The notes beneath the pieces are model-generated. The model was not told the origin of the DNA. It saw only the letters and a program-made list of their open reading frames with translations, and ran no database searches. A stretch of DNA of 64,000 nucleotides from Sphaerosporella brunnea (Eukaryota; Ascomycota; Pezizomycetes; Pezizales; Pyronemataceae): assembly GCA_008704415.1 (NCBI GenBank), contig VXIS01000019.1, positions 186,001-250,000 of the forward strand. The letters are read 5' to 3'. Every line of letters starts with the position of its first letter. Positions within the stretch are counted from its first letter, which is position 1. Positions 43,718-55,579 of the stretch are shown here, in pieces. The position numbers and the translations under genes were made by a program.

Positions 43718-44821
43718 TTACTTAAGTTCAAGCGACGTAGACGGTAGACCAAACCGTGACTGGGGCTTGAAGGAAACAGATTCTCCTGAAGCCTCGAAAA
43801 AAAAAAAAAAATCACCGTCCCTTAAAGGGTCCGTTTGGATGGCCACTTCCTATTGGCTCAAGCCGTTCCGTCCAGCTTTTTCGCGCTTTGATTAATGACT
43901 CGTGTCGGATTGACTTTGAAGGATAATCTATGGATGTAATTTCGACCATGCGCAGCAATGTCTCGAAGATTCGTCGGTTGTTTTCAGTCACTCGCCGCCG
44001 TCCGGAACTGTGGCGGACTGCTGTTTGTGCTGTTTGTGCTGTTTGGTGACTGCAATATGCGGATTTGCAAACATCGCTCAAAGTAGCTCATGAGCACGCC
44101 ACATTTCGAGTGCGTAGAATTGTGAAGTTGTGTATACATGTCGCACATGATACGTCCAATTCCTGGACCTATTCTGATGGTCATGGTACGAGAATTGGAG
44201 CGCTGTAACCGCCATTTTAATGATCCTGGCTTGGCCGTCATCTATCTCATCGCGCAACTCCCAACCGTCACACGGCATGCATCGTGATGCACCACGTGCA
44301 GCGAGAATCCTCCGTTCCTTCTTTCTCGGTGTTTCGAATTCCTTGCTCCTGAATAGAGTGCAGTTGGCGTTGTTGCTGCACCTCTGCATTGCCGCGCCAG
44401 AGCTCTCTAGCTCAGTTTGCCGAACTTCGATTGATGTCCAGTGAAGCTACCTGGTGTCAGCTCTCATTGGTGACTCTTGATATTTCGACTTGTACCCTCT
44501 TTATCCTTCATCCATTCCCTCGCTTACCCCTTCTTCCCTTTTCAGCGGAAAAAATCTTCATCCTTCATTCATTGTCTCACTTACCTCTTCTTCATTCCAA
44601 CCCCCACTACTACCCCTACATTTCATCTCCGTTCCTTTGTTCTCGTACCTTCTCGAAAGATCAAGTCGCTTGATCCCTTTCCTCTATCTTCATTTCAACA
44701 GTTAGTCGTCCATTTATCTTCTCGTCATCAATCTATCAAGCAGCGGGTAAGTGGGTTCCTGTTCGAATCCAGCTGAGGAATTAATGCTCACTGTTGTCTT
44801 ACCAGATTTCAGATTTTCCTA
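43718..44821 (+). promoter_or_regulatory. upstream region of the RdRP gene
   Basis: 1.1 kb before the RdRP start. An A run of 15 lies at 43797-43811. At 44500-44640 is a pyrimidine-rich tract with an imperfect duplication of about 60 bp (TTCATCCATTCCCTCGCTTA and TTCATTCATTGTCTCACTTA). A likely 5'-UTR intron is annotated separately. Confidence 0.45.
44747..44805 (+). other. candidate 5'-UTR intron of the RdRP gene
   Basis: A strong donor (GTAAGTG) at 44747 and a pyrimidine-preceded ACCAG at 44801-44805 bound 59 nt ending 16 nt before the start codon. This fits a leader intron, but no transcript is available. Confidence 0.45.
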
Positions 44822-47800
44822 ATGGCGGGATCTCCTCGCCGTACTTCGCGAGGCCCGAGTGGGGGAATGGTCCCTGTGACCGACCAACTTCGAAATCAAC
44901 TTGCGCGCCAACTTTTACCAAACAAGTTCGCCCAGAGCGACACAGACCGTCAACAACGAAGTGTTAGCGTTGGTTCGGGCCCTAAAGGAAACCAAGTGTT
45001 CTTTTCCGAATGGCCTGCTCAGGAGCCTCGCGACTTTCCCCGAACCAAACCCCAAAATTCGGCAAGTCGCGACCGTGGAAGAAACAGTGCCAACCGTGGA
45101 GGCCACCGTGGAATGGCAGGCGGTCAAAGCAGACCTGCTCAGAAAACCATTAGGCCTATATCAGCAAATAGACCTCCTCCTGGACAGGGAGACATGCCTA
45201 TGCTGCTGAGCCTCCCAAATAGCCCACCGCAAGTGGCTCGCCGCAAGGTGGAACCTCGTGTGAAAACCAGAAGGCCGTCAGAGCCCGGAAGGAACCGGTG
45301 GGAGGAGGAGACCTCCAACACTCTTGCAGGGCCGCCAGGAATCCGGTTACCGGAGAGACGCCCCGTGCATCCATCCGCACAGCCACAGGGTCTTCAGATT
45401 CGGCCCTGTGACCCGTCCCCGTCCCCGAGCGTCCGAGTCGATGAACCTGCACAAAAGCTGATCACTCGTCATACCGCTGTTGATTCATTCCCCGAAAAGG
45501 CTCAGACGGAAGAGAAGGTTCATGGCGTGCTGGCTGCTCATGTTCATCCTTGTAATCAGCCTTTTCTCCGAAACGAAGAATGGAGAAAGCAACCGGACGT
45601 CACCGTTCGATTTGGGCCCAAACTGAGCCCATCTATTTCGGTGAAGGATATCTTCCTCCGAATTAGGGATTTCGGAACTGTCGAGATGATCGACCTTCTG
45701 ATAGACGATGATGGAAGGAAGATCGGTAAAGCCTTGGTCCGATTTAGCAATGTCCGGACTCCGTTCTGGGAAGCCGGATGGATCAATTTTGGATCAGGAA
45801 CTGTTGGGATGAAGCTTGAGCGGTACAAAGGTGCTTCGACTGTACCTAGTCCATCAAACCCATCCAAGTTGTATCCTGCAAAGCTTGTAAGTCTCTCGTG
45901 ATTCATTAGCCTGTATTTTGTTTTTCATGCTAATACCTTGACAACAGAGGTTCGAAGTCGAGTCTCTAGAGTTTGGCTTCATGTTGCAAGCTGAGGAATT
46001 TATGTCCATGCATAAAACTCGTCCAGGCAACAAGATTACCTGGGAAGTCAACCTCCTCAAGAAGAGGATTGAGATGATGTTTCACCTCTTTTTCGACGAG
46101 AACGACCCTGCAGTCAAGAGGGTTGGACCACCACAGTCCGATCCCAGAATCTACAAGGTCGAAATCCCGTTCACGCAATTGCAGGAAATCCTTGTTCCAG
46201 CAGATGAGGCCAAAGATGGCCACAAGAGAACTTTTGTGCTTCCGCTCCCGGACCCGCCAAGAGTTTCGAGGGAGCTTACCAATTGGACCAAGTCTATGGA
46301 GGAGCCGGCGATGACCCGTTGGACCATACACGATGTCTACATGCGGCAGACGGACATCGAACTCGACATGAGGATCAGGGGTGACCGACCGGTGAGCTTG
46401 CGGCACGCACAGCCGGTCATTGACATCGGTACGTGCCTGGAAACCCATCTGGAATCTGATAGCATCAGTAAAACAGCATGTACTGACCTTGTTGTAGGAA
46501 GATGGACAACGTACCGTCTCTGCTTCGACTTGAAAGATAGCAAGTGTATGGAAAAGTTCCAGACAATGCTGGATGCTTTCAAAGATTTCAACGTGCGCAG
46601 CAAGCCGTTGCAGAAATTCCAAGTCGAATGCGACCAGTCCAAGCTTAATCCAATCTGGAGCTACCTGGACCGGGAGCAGGCCCAGGGAGCTAGTAGTGCT
46701 GAACTTCTCAGTTCACCATTCCTTACCTTTCCAGTCCGCTATCAGTTGGAAGTGTGCATTTCGCACGGCCACCTCAACGAGTACAACTTGACTCACGAGT
46801 TTGTTGACATGCTTGCCAAGTTGTCTGAACGCGATGCTGTGGCGTTACTTGAAGCTGTGCACGAGAACAAGGCTCGGTTTTTCCAGCCTATGGACATCTT
46901 GAAGATTCCCCGCAACAAGAGGATTGACTCGGCTCGTCCTATTCCGGCAGCTTGCGTCCAAATGAGGAGGGCAACTGTTACTCCGACTGGCATATTATTC
47001 CATACGCCAAGTGTGGAGATATCAAATCGCGTTATCCGCCATTACGATAGGTATGCGGATCGATTCATCCGCGTAACTTTTACGGATGAGAAGTCCTCCG
47101 GTAGGATCAGATTCACTGATAAGGACAATGCCAACGAGCTTTTTGGGCGCGTCTATCGAGCGCTCAACCGCGGAATTGTTATGGGCGACCGCCATTACCA
47201 ATTCCTGGCGTTTGGAAACTCGCAGTTGCGAGAGCACTCGGCGTATTTCTTCGCTGGGGCTCACGATCTCTCAGTCAACGACATCCGCACGTGGATGGGT
47301 GAATTCTCTGATATCAGAGTGATCGCAAAGCACGCTTCACGCCTCGGTCAGTGCTTCTCGACGACGAAGGCTTTCAAGTCTTGCGATGTTACTCTCCGTA
47401 GAATACCCGATGTCGATCGCAATGGCTACAAATTCAGTGATGGAGTCGGCACGATGTCGCCAGTTGTTGCACACCTTCTAACCGAAGAATTCCTTGGGAG
47501 CCGGCGCAGTTTGCCAAACTACCAAGCTTCGTGTTTCCAATTTCGTCTTGGAGGACACAAGGGCGTATTGGCACTGGACCCGACGACTATCAACCTGGAA
47601 GTCCACCTGAGGCCAAGCCAGGAAAAGTTCTGGTGTCCCCATAAGACTCTGGAGATCATTCGGTGTTCGCAATTCGCTGCAGCCTCCTTGAACCGTCAGC
47701 TGATTCAAGTGATGTCGAACCTTGGTGTATCGGACCTGTTTTTCCGCAACCGCTTGAACCAGATTCTGGCGGACTATTCGACTGCAGTCACCAGTCCAAA

Positions 47801-49937
47801 TAAGGCTCTTGAGCTTCTCACCAAGCATATCGATCCGAACTTCCAGACGTTGGCAATTGCGAACCTAATTCGTTTCGGGTTTATGGCCTCGGCTGAGCCG
47901 TTCGTGATGTCTTTGATTCACTTGTGGCGAGCATGGACCATTAAGTACCTGAAGGAGAAAGCCAAAATCACCATAGACGATGGTGCCTTCCTGTTGGGTG
48001 TCGTTGATGAGACTGCGACGCTGCGTGGCTACTTTGAAGAAGTCTCGGAGGAAGATCAGCTCCCTCAGATCTTTTGCCAGGTGACGGACATAAGCATGAA
48101 CAGGACCCGCGTCATCACTGGTCGGTGTGTTGTGGCTCGAAACCCCAGTTTGCATCCTGGAGACGTGCGCATTGTCGAAGCTGTTGACGTGCCCGCTTTG
48201 CACCATTTGGTCGATGTGGTCGTTTTTCCGCAGACTGGAGACCGGGATATCCCAAGTATGCTGTCCGGGGGTGACCTGGACGGCGATGACTACGTCGTCA
48301 TTTGGGACGAGGAACTGACAGCTCCCGGAGTAATCACCAATGAGCCACCGGCGTCATACAAGCCAAAAGACCCGATAGTACTTGATAGAGATGTTTCCAT
48401 CAAGGACATCCAGAAGTTCTTCGTCAACTATATGAAGAACGATCGGCTTGGATCGATTGCAAATGCTCATCTGGCATGGGCCGACTCGCACACCCTGGGA
48501 GTCAAGAGTCCGATTTGTTTGCAACTGGCAGAGCTTCACTCGGACGCGGTGGACTATCCGAAAACCGGTCTAAAGGCACAGATGTCCAAGGCCCATCGCA
48601 TCCGGCGCTGGCCTCATTTCTTTGAGAAACCTGTGGAAGAGGGTGTATATATTAGCACAAAAATCCTCGGCCAACTTTACGACATGGTGGAACGCGTCGA
48701 TTTTACCCCTTGTTACCATCTTCCTCCGAACGAGAAGATCATGACGGCGTTTGAGTTGTCCCCGGGGGATTTGCAAGAGGCTATGCAGCTTAAAAATGAG
48801 TATGACGCGGCTGTGTATCGAATCATGGCCCAGCACGACATCAAATCCGAGTTTGAGGTCTGGAGCACTTTCGTCATGCATCACAGTGGTTCTAATGACT
48901 ACAAGTTCCATGAGGAAATCGGCGGAATCGCCGAGACCCTCAAAGACAGGTTCTGCAAATACGTGATCGAAAACTGCGCGGAGCCTCGGAAAACCGTGTT
49001 GCCTCGCAAAGTGGCCGCAATGTATGTCGTAACCCAGAGGGCTATTGAGCAGGCAAAATCCGACATCCTTGCGGAAAAGGAACGTCTTGCGCCCCGGAAC
49101 AAGGGGAAGCTTTCCTTCGAGGCTCTGACCAAGGAAGATCTGCAGAAGCTTCCCTTGATGTCGTTTCCCTGGCTCTTCGGGGAAGTTCTTGCTCGGCTGG
49201 CGAGCGGGTACAAGGATGTTGCTCATGATTACTCCGGACCTGGCCACTGTGAGGTGAGCTTCATCTCACGGACTGACGATGAGGGGGACTACGAGTATGT
49301 TCCCATCAAAGAAGAAGACAACGCTTTGGACGACGGCCAAGGCGATCATGTTCCGATCAGAGAAGAAGACAACGCTTTGGACGACGGCCAAGGCGATCAT
49401 GTTCCGATCAGAGAAGAAGAAAACGCTCTGGACGACGGCCAAGGCTATCATGTTCCGATCAGAGAAGAAGAAAACGCTCTGGACGACGGCCAAGGCTATC
49501 ATGTTCCGATCAGAGAAGAAGAAAACGCTCTGGACGGCGGCCAAGGCTATCATGTTCCCATCAAAAAACCAGAAAACGCTCTGGACGACGGCCAAGGCTA
49601 TCTGTACTCTTTGAACGACGGCCAAGGTTGTCTGTACCCTTTGGACGACGGCCAAGGTCTGTACCCTTTGGACGACGGCCAAGGTTGTCTGTACCCTTTG
49701 GACGACGGCTCTCTGTACCCTCTGGACGACGGCCAAGACTATCTGTACCCTTTGTCCGAGTTGGGGCGGATCGGGTTGGGAAGGATCGAGTTTGCAGGGA
49801 TCGAGTTGGGAGATATCGCAGTTTCCGACGGAACCGACGGAAGCTTCTCTGAGGGAAGTGATACCCCATCTGAGGCCGACGAAATCTATCCAGCAAAACC
49901 TTCAAACGAGGATAGCAAGGGAGATAGATACTTCTAA
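44822..49937 (+). CDS. RNA-dependent RNA polymerase, cellular RdRP family (3 exons)
   Basis: Synthesises dsRNA from aberrant single-stranded RNA to feed Dicer and Argonaute in fungal RNA silencing or meiotic silencing; relatives are QDE-1, SAD-1 and RRP-3 of Neurospora and Rdp1 of fission yeast. Exons are 44822-45886, 45948-46428 and 46498-49937, 1661 aa. The second intron (69 nt, GTACGT, TACTGAC, TAG) is stop-free and divisible by three. The first 240 residues are basic and disordered, followed by an RRM-like segment (VTVRFGPKLSP to about 330). The RdRP core includes GYKFSDGVGTMSP, FQFRLGGHKGVLALDPT, RCVVARNPSLHPGDVRIVEA and the catalytic loop SGGDLDGDDYVVIWDEEL (metal-binding DLDGD, residues 1108-1112). 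After the core, residues 1450 to about 1600 are tandem repeats. The DLDGD form resembles SAD-1/RDR1-type enzymes, but clade placement needs a tree. Confidence 0.94.
49299..49755 (+). repeat. in-frame minisatellite in the RdRP C terminus
   Basis: Six copies of a 51-bp unit (peptide form VPIREEENALDDGQGYH) are followed by about five shorter copies of a 27-30-bp unit (LYPLDDGQGC and variants, one truncated to LYPLDDGS). Copies 3 and 4 are identical at protein level. All unit lengths are multiples of three, so copy-number change would keep the frame. Both unit types share the LDDGQG core. Confidence 0.92.
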
Positions 49938-51208
49938 AGACGATGCGTGAATGTGGGATGGGTATTGTTGGCACGGCCCTGAGGGTCGTTCCCTGTCACG
50001 ACTGCATTTCGGAAGGTGTTTTTTGCTTTTCTGCTTTTGTACCGTCACTTTCTTTCCTTTAGGGTCTTGAAAGGTGTTGGGATGGGAGATTACCAATTGT
50101 GCCGGTTGGATTTCCTGATGTTTCTTTTTTCTGATGCTCGGGATCGATTGAGTTGTTCTTTGGGTGTCTGTCTTTACATTGCTATCAGCCAGTACAAACG
50201 ATGAGACCCTGTCCGATCCTTCTTCTCCGCCTGCTTCGACTCATGATGATTCTGTGGCCTTTCTGCGTAATTACCGCTCTCCGATATACAAGCACCAAGA
50301 CAGGAAACGACAAGAATGGCCAAAACAATTTCAAACTTGCAGCGAAAGCTAAGCTCATACCTCATCAATGAACCATGCTTAAGCAATGAGTATTTTTTTG
50401 AGTTTTGTGGTGGACAACTTGCCGAAACAGACTTTTCCAACTAATATCAGTCAGAGGGATGACAAGAAAAGAGCTCCATAGGCTTATACCGTTGGTTCAT
50501 CCAGGGTTGGAAACGGCGTTAGTGATGCACACTTTCAACTGATAGCGGACTTGAAAGGCCAGGAATGGCTCATTGAGGATTCGGATGCCAGCAGCGGATA
50601 GCTCCAGATTGCCTTGAGCTTGACCAATTGGACTGGTCGCATTCGACCTGGATCTTCAGCAGTCCAGTAGTCTCGACGTACTCACCAGCTACATTTAGCA
50701 TTGAAATAACACAAATTCCGAGGCGGTAAGTTTTAAATTAAAGAAAAACAAAAGTCTGCCATCTCTTTCTGCCTTTTCCCGGGTATACAGGATCTTTAGG
50801 GCCACAGAGGTCTGCCCAAAAAGCATCCAAAAGTCTCAAGAATAACGCCGATGCTTCCGCTGAATTCCTGTCTTTTGTGGAGGAGCGGGTCAAGAATCTG
50901 GTCAGGACGACTGGGTGCATTCATTATACACCTGAAGCCACAGGTTAGCTCTCCGAATAAGACTGGCTGCTTGAGCTACCGACAAAACTTCAAAAGGACT
51001 ACTGGAACGATGTACCTATGTGTAGATGTTAAATAGCGGCGACGCGGTAGATCGTCGGGGGCAAAGTGTGACGGAGCTAGGTGGGCCTCGGGTCATGGCA
51101 AATAGGCCGGACTTGATTCCTTCGTCAACGAGGATACCGGTGTTTCTTCGTCCTATGTAAGGCAGTTAGCACTAGAACTTCGAAAACAGACATACATATG
51201 CCGTGAGC

Positions 51209-51610
51209 CCTACAACAAGCTGAGCGATAATCGGATACCAGCTTATCCTGGAGTCTATGCAAGCCTTCATTAACAGAGGGAGAACTGTGGTGTTTACCCC
51301 GCCCGAGAAGATTTGGCCATCTTCTCTTTGACTATACCACGCAGTTCAGCCCTCCTCCAACAATAAGTCGGAAATCAGTTTCTCATCCCAGTTTGTGCCT
51401 GCCGTTTACGTGAGCATCCATCAACAGACGGGGAAACGTGGTGTTGATTACCTCTTGTCCCCCACCCAAAAGGCTTCGGCGATGACCATTATTTTGTCCC
51501 ACGCACTCTGAACAATAATCGAAGGTTAATTTTTTCGCCCCAGCCTAAGTTTTAATTCCAATGTGAGCCGTTCATTATCAACTGAGGAAGAAGGGTTTTT
51601 GTATTTACTT
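51209..51610 (+). repeat. degenerate tandem repeat, unit about 150 bp
   Basis: Three diverged units recur at about 150-157-bp spacing. Each has a CATTAACAGA/CATCAACAGA/ATCAACTGA box followed by GGTGTTTACC/GGTGTTGATTACC/TTGTATTTACT, and a spacer with ACAATAAGTCGG/ACAATAATCGAAGG and TTTCTCATCCCAG/TTTTTCGCCCCAG. Similarity is partial but ordered. Confidence 0.5.
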
Positions 51611-52186
51611 ACTCTCACAACAGATCCCGAACCCGATTCAGGTAGTAAAAACTCTATTTTCATCGGAGGTAGCTGGTTTCGTAGACGGGGTTTCCCTCTT
51701 TTGCCGTTTGGTTGTTGAAGCCGCCTGGTCTACGCCTCTTTTCCCCGTCTCTTCGGGAACTTTGGTGGCGGAAAAGTAAACAGAAGACTGGAATTTGAGC
51801 GTAGGTGTCCTTGTGCTGTTGGATTTTCAATGTTACTCGAGCCGGTTTCGCAGCAATCTAAAAAGAGGAAAAGAAAGTTAAAAAAAACCTCTAGAGGGGG
51901 GAAAGGAATATCGTCAGGCTGGAAAGCGTGTGGTGAATGAAAGGGAAAGAAGGTACCGAAAGAATGTTGGTGGGAAAGGAAAGGAGCACAAGCCGGCTTG
52001 ACTGTCAGTCAATCGCAAATTATTCCTAACCACCCCCTTCTCCGACCCAGCCAGTTGGCATTCACAACTCGAGAGCGCTGAAAAGCAAGAAGGGAAGTGG
52101 TTGCAGGGCAAGAAAGGAATTGGTGTAAAGCGGCAGCCCCACTGACCACTTGGGATCGGCAGGCGGCCCGCGCAGAGAGAGTGTGA

Positions 52187-52231
52187 TGCAGGTATGATTA
52201 TCTGCAGGTATGATTATCTGCAGCTATGATT
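52187..52231 (+). repeat. 16-bp tandem repeat, about 2.8 copies
   Basis: The unit TGCAGGTATGATTATC is repeated twice exactly, followed by a third, diverged partial copy. Confidence 0.85.
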
Positions 52232-52712
52232 TGATGCCAACACGAGAAGTGACGCGCTCGCCACTCACCGTTTGAGCCCTCGGGCCCGTTCACAGTTCCA
52301 AGGTCACCACGATGTTGGTGCACTTGCGGGTACCACGAAGGACCGCAATCTGAGAATTCGCATGGCTATGATTACACCAGACGAGAAAGGCGCGGGGCGA
52401 GAACGGGGCACTCTGGGAACTCTCCTGCTCTTGTCTCTCTAGATCTGGAATCGATCGTCTGTCTGTCTCAAGATCCAGATGGAAGCTCGTTTGCGTGGTC
52501 TACTTGGGGGGGTCCCATACCGAAGCATACGAAGCATCGACCTACCCGAAGGGGATGGTTATACTTCTGCGGCGCCATGGTTGTTGGCGAACGCAAAGCA
52601 GAATCTGAATGTCTAGGTCTTGAGGGCGGCACTGCTTGGAGCGGTTAAGGGCGGTCAGGATGCAAACGCGCTGTCCATGCCAGAGCTGCTGCACCACGGA
52701 GCTAGCTGAGTG

Positions 52713-52733
52713 CATACATACATACATACATAC
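52713..52733 (+). repeat. (CATA)n microsatellite
   Basis: About five perfect CATA units. Confidence 0.9.
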
Positions 52734-53354
52734 AGCATGAAAAACAACGAGCAAACAGGCGCTCTGTGCGCTCTGTGCGGCACGGAGCTGTATCTCGAAT
52801 AAACTCGCGACACATCAACTCTTCTCCCCCAATCATTCGCCCTCCATTTCCAGAATTCCTCACAGATAGATACATATTACACGTAGAGTACGATACCAAG
52901 AACAAAAATGCTCTAGACCCGCCTCGATCACACCAAAACTCGCCGGTTGCAGTCCACAACAGAAACCAGAAACCATCCAAAAATAAAGAATCCCTTCGTT
53001 GCTCCCGAGTTTCATTAGTGATGCAGCGAAAAAGTCGTCAAGCCACACCTGTTTCTCCTTGATCTTTTTGTCCACATCGACTTTTCCACCAAAGAAAAAA
53101 GTAGGAAAAAAAAAAAACTATGTAAAAAATGTAAAAAAAATCCCTCGCTAGTGTATCACCACCAACACAGATACGGGTATCGCCAACAAAGTCCCAAAAA
53201 GTCCAGAAAAAGTCCATAGCCCAGCCGTTTATACGCAAAATAAATGTAGGAACGTCAAAAAAAAAAAAAAAAAAAAGAAGAATGAAAGAAAATTAATCAA
53301 TAGAATGGAAGAAAAGAAAGATATCAAAAATGTACAGCTGAAATCTTAGTTGGT

Positions 53355-54604
53355 CTAGGGGTACGTCATTGTTGGTTGCCTGCGATAGCCACCTTCGCCA
53401 ACCACTCCGCTTCCAGGGCCCTCGAATTGTCGTCTTTGGTCCTCTCGGTGCCTAACTTCTCGGTCGTCCTGGATGAGTACACAACAAGAGCAACAGTAAG
53501 CTTTCACGCAATCGCTTGCCACTGAACCCTCGATTCTGTAGTTTTCACGGATACGACTGCGCTGTAGAGTGGTCAAGACAACTAAACGATGAGATCAGTT
53601 TCCTGCATTGACCACTAGCAGTACGGGAGATAACATACAAGATACAGGTGCCAACAAACAGAATATTCCACAATGAATATTACATGAGTGATGACGTTCA
53701 ATATTTGACTTCGGGGCAGTTTTCAGGCGGTGGTAAGTGCGAGAGTACAGGATGCAAGGGCACCAATAACCAAGACAACCTGAAGGAAGTTTCAGCATCT
53801 ATCTCGCCTGATATAGCTCAAGGAACTTCGGCTCTTACATGTTGGAATGTCGCCCATACAGTCACACATGCCGTGCTGATACTTCTGAACCCCATTGCGC
53901 TGGTTCGGATGGCCGATCTGCCCTGGTGCATGTACGCCACCATTCGGGCCCGCCGCGGCGCCAGGAGTGTACGTCGGAGTTTTTGGAGTCCGTGGCCCGG
54001 TATTCGCATCAGAGGGATTGTACGATGGAGTTTGAATAGGGACAGGAGGCATGGGTGGGCGAACAAAGCCAACCTGTGACGGATCCTGCGGGTGGGCCGC
54101 TGATGGGTGTGGTTCATGCGTATCAAAGGCTGGCGGGGGCGAGCGCGGTTGCTGCGGTAGCCCTGGATAATGGTCAAACGGCGGTGGCGGTGAGCGTGCG
54201 GGCTGAGGCGTCATCGCAATGGTCTCGACACCAGGTATTGGCGGGAGACCTGGGGTATTTGGTGGCGAGGGATGCGCCGACGATACTTGGTATGGAATGG
54301 AAGTAGGCGGTGCCGGGAAGAAGTGGGCATTCACTGCTGGCTGGGCTGGCTGTCCTGGTTGAGAGAGGCCGGGTGCGGGCATGGGCTGGATTTGTTGCCG
54401 TTCAGTTGCCATATGGGAAGTTGGAGGCGGGGGAAATGTCAAAGGCGATTGATCATAAACGGGAGACTGCGGTGCGGGCTCGTCCCCATTATGCGGGCTG
54501 CTGTAGAGGTTGCGGCTTCCAGGCCCTTCAATAGGCGTGTGGAGCGAGAATTGTTGTGGCTCGTCCGGCGAGTGGAGAGTGGAGTACGGCCGATTGAAGC
54601 TCAT
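53355..54604 (-). CDS. PLAC8-family cysteine-rich protein (3 exons)
   Basis: PLAC8 proteins are small membrane-associated cysteine-rich proteins; plant and fungal members affect cadmium resistance and organ or cell size, but this one's role is unknown. Exons on minus are 54604-53839, 53779-53639 and 53581-53355, 377 aa. Residues 1-240 are a long Pro/Ser/Gln-rich disordered region. The PLAC8 domain starts at GVQKYQHGMCDCMGD, continues after intron 1 with CCLGYWCPCILYSRTYHRL, then GIFCLLAPVSF, and ends with GSVASDCVKAYCCSCCVLIQ followed by DDREVRHRE, the family's classic CCxCxxxQ-xRE ending. The CCxxxxCPC motif is split by the first intron. The donors are GTAAGA and GTATGT. An ATG at 54670 would add 22 residues; I prefer MSFNRPYS. 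Confidence 0.88.
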
Positions 54605-55391
54605 GATTCTGGACTTTCGGAATGGGTTAGCAACTTCTAGTAAGAGCAATTGTCGGTTCCAGTTTTGCACTTCGCCGGGGGGGGGGGGGGTGTGCTCGGA
54701 CTCCGAGGGAGCTGGTCATGTCAATATATCGCTTTGCGATCAAGATCCCGGGCGCCACGGACAGACTGCAGGACGAGACATGGAGTCAACAAAGCGAGGA
54801 GAATCCGCCCACCTGATCGCTGTTCTGGCGACTACTTCACGGTCAAGGAGAAGGATCGCAACTGAATAACTGGATGCAGTGCAGAAGCGAGCGAGGGTCG
54901 CAGCGCTTATGTATAAAACCGTCGATGATTGCAGCGCGTAGAGGCTCGGTACCTATAAGGCTACTGATCGACGGGTTACCGAGCACAACAGGAGAGAAGA
55001 CGGCGGTTCGGAGACTTCCGCCAAACGGTTCATATGATGGGAGGAGAAAGACAGAGGGAGAAGGCGGATACTTAGGGTTCCATACAAGAAGGCTCCGCTC
55101 CCACCAGTCCTGCCGCATCACCTACATCCTGATGAGCGAGCTGCTTCTCCTGTGCAAGTGCCGGGGCTGTAGAACAGGGTACTAAACGATTGCACGTTAT
55201 CCAATCATCCGCCCGCCGCTATGCACTGTCTGTGTGTTTTGGTCCAACCGTCATGGTGGGCGCTTGCATCCGTTTCGAATCCTCGACAAACTGATGTGAT
55301 TTTTCCCTCGTGGCAGGCCTGATGCCTGTTTGATGCGCAGAAATCACTATGAAACGGATCGTGTTTTCTAGACGTCTTGCTTGGTAGGAAA
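54605..55391. other. intergenic upstream of the PLAC8 gene
   Basis: PLAC8 promoter side. It contains a G run of 12 near 54680-54691 and a telomere-box-like TTAGGGTT at about 55072. No gene supported. Confidence 0.35.
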
Positions 55392-55579
55392 TACAGTCGA
55401 CTCTCCCTATGATAAGAATAGTGTATATAAGAATAATCTCCCTATAAGAATACGAGTGACCGGTCCCGACCGAGTTTGTATTGGACAAGCCACTCTCTCT
55501 ATAAGAATTTTCACTGCATAAGAATACGCCCCAGCGGTCCCGACCGTATGTATTCTTATAGAGAGAAGAGTCGACTGTA
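55392..55579. mobile_element. 188-bp pogo-like MITE
   Basis: Inverted termini with TACAGTCGACTCTCCCTAT on the left and the complement of TACAGTCGACTCTTCTCTC on the right, bounded by TA. The interior repeats TATAAGAAT and CGGTCCCGACCG motifs in both orientations. CAGTCGACTCT-type ends with a TA duplication are typical of pogo/Fot1-like elements. Non-coding. Confidence 0.75.

Larger units (their letters stand above)
49938..53354. other. long intergenic stretch, no supported gene
   Basis: 3.4 kb between RdRP and the PLAC8 gene. It contains a degenerate tandem array at 51209-51610, a 16-bp tandem repeat at 52187-52231 and a (CATA)n run at 52713-52733, plus A-rich runs at 53104-53140 and 53258-53275. 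ORFs up to 98 aa show no family features. Confidence 0.4.

Noticed and set aside
44752..44775. tRNA-like GTTCGAATCC (T-loop-like) sequence
   Set aside because: No acceptor stem, D-arm or anticodon arm could be folded around it; it lies in the candidate RdRP leader intron.
45966..46622. 218-aa minus ORF
   Set aside because: Antisense shadow of the RdRP second and third exons.
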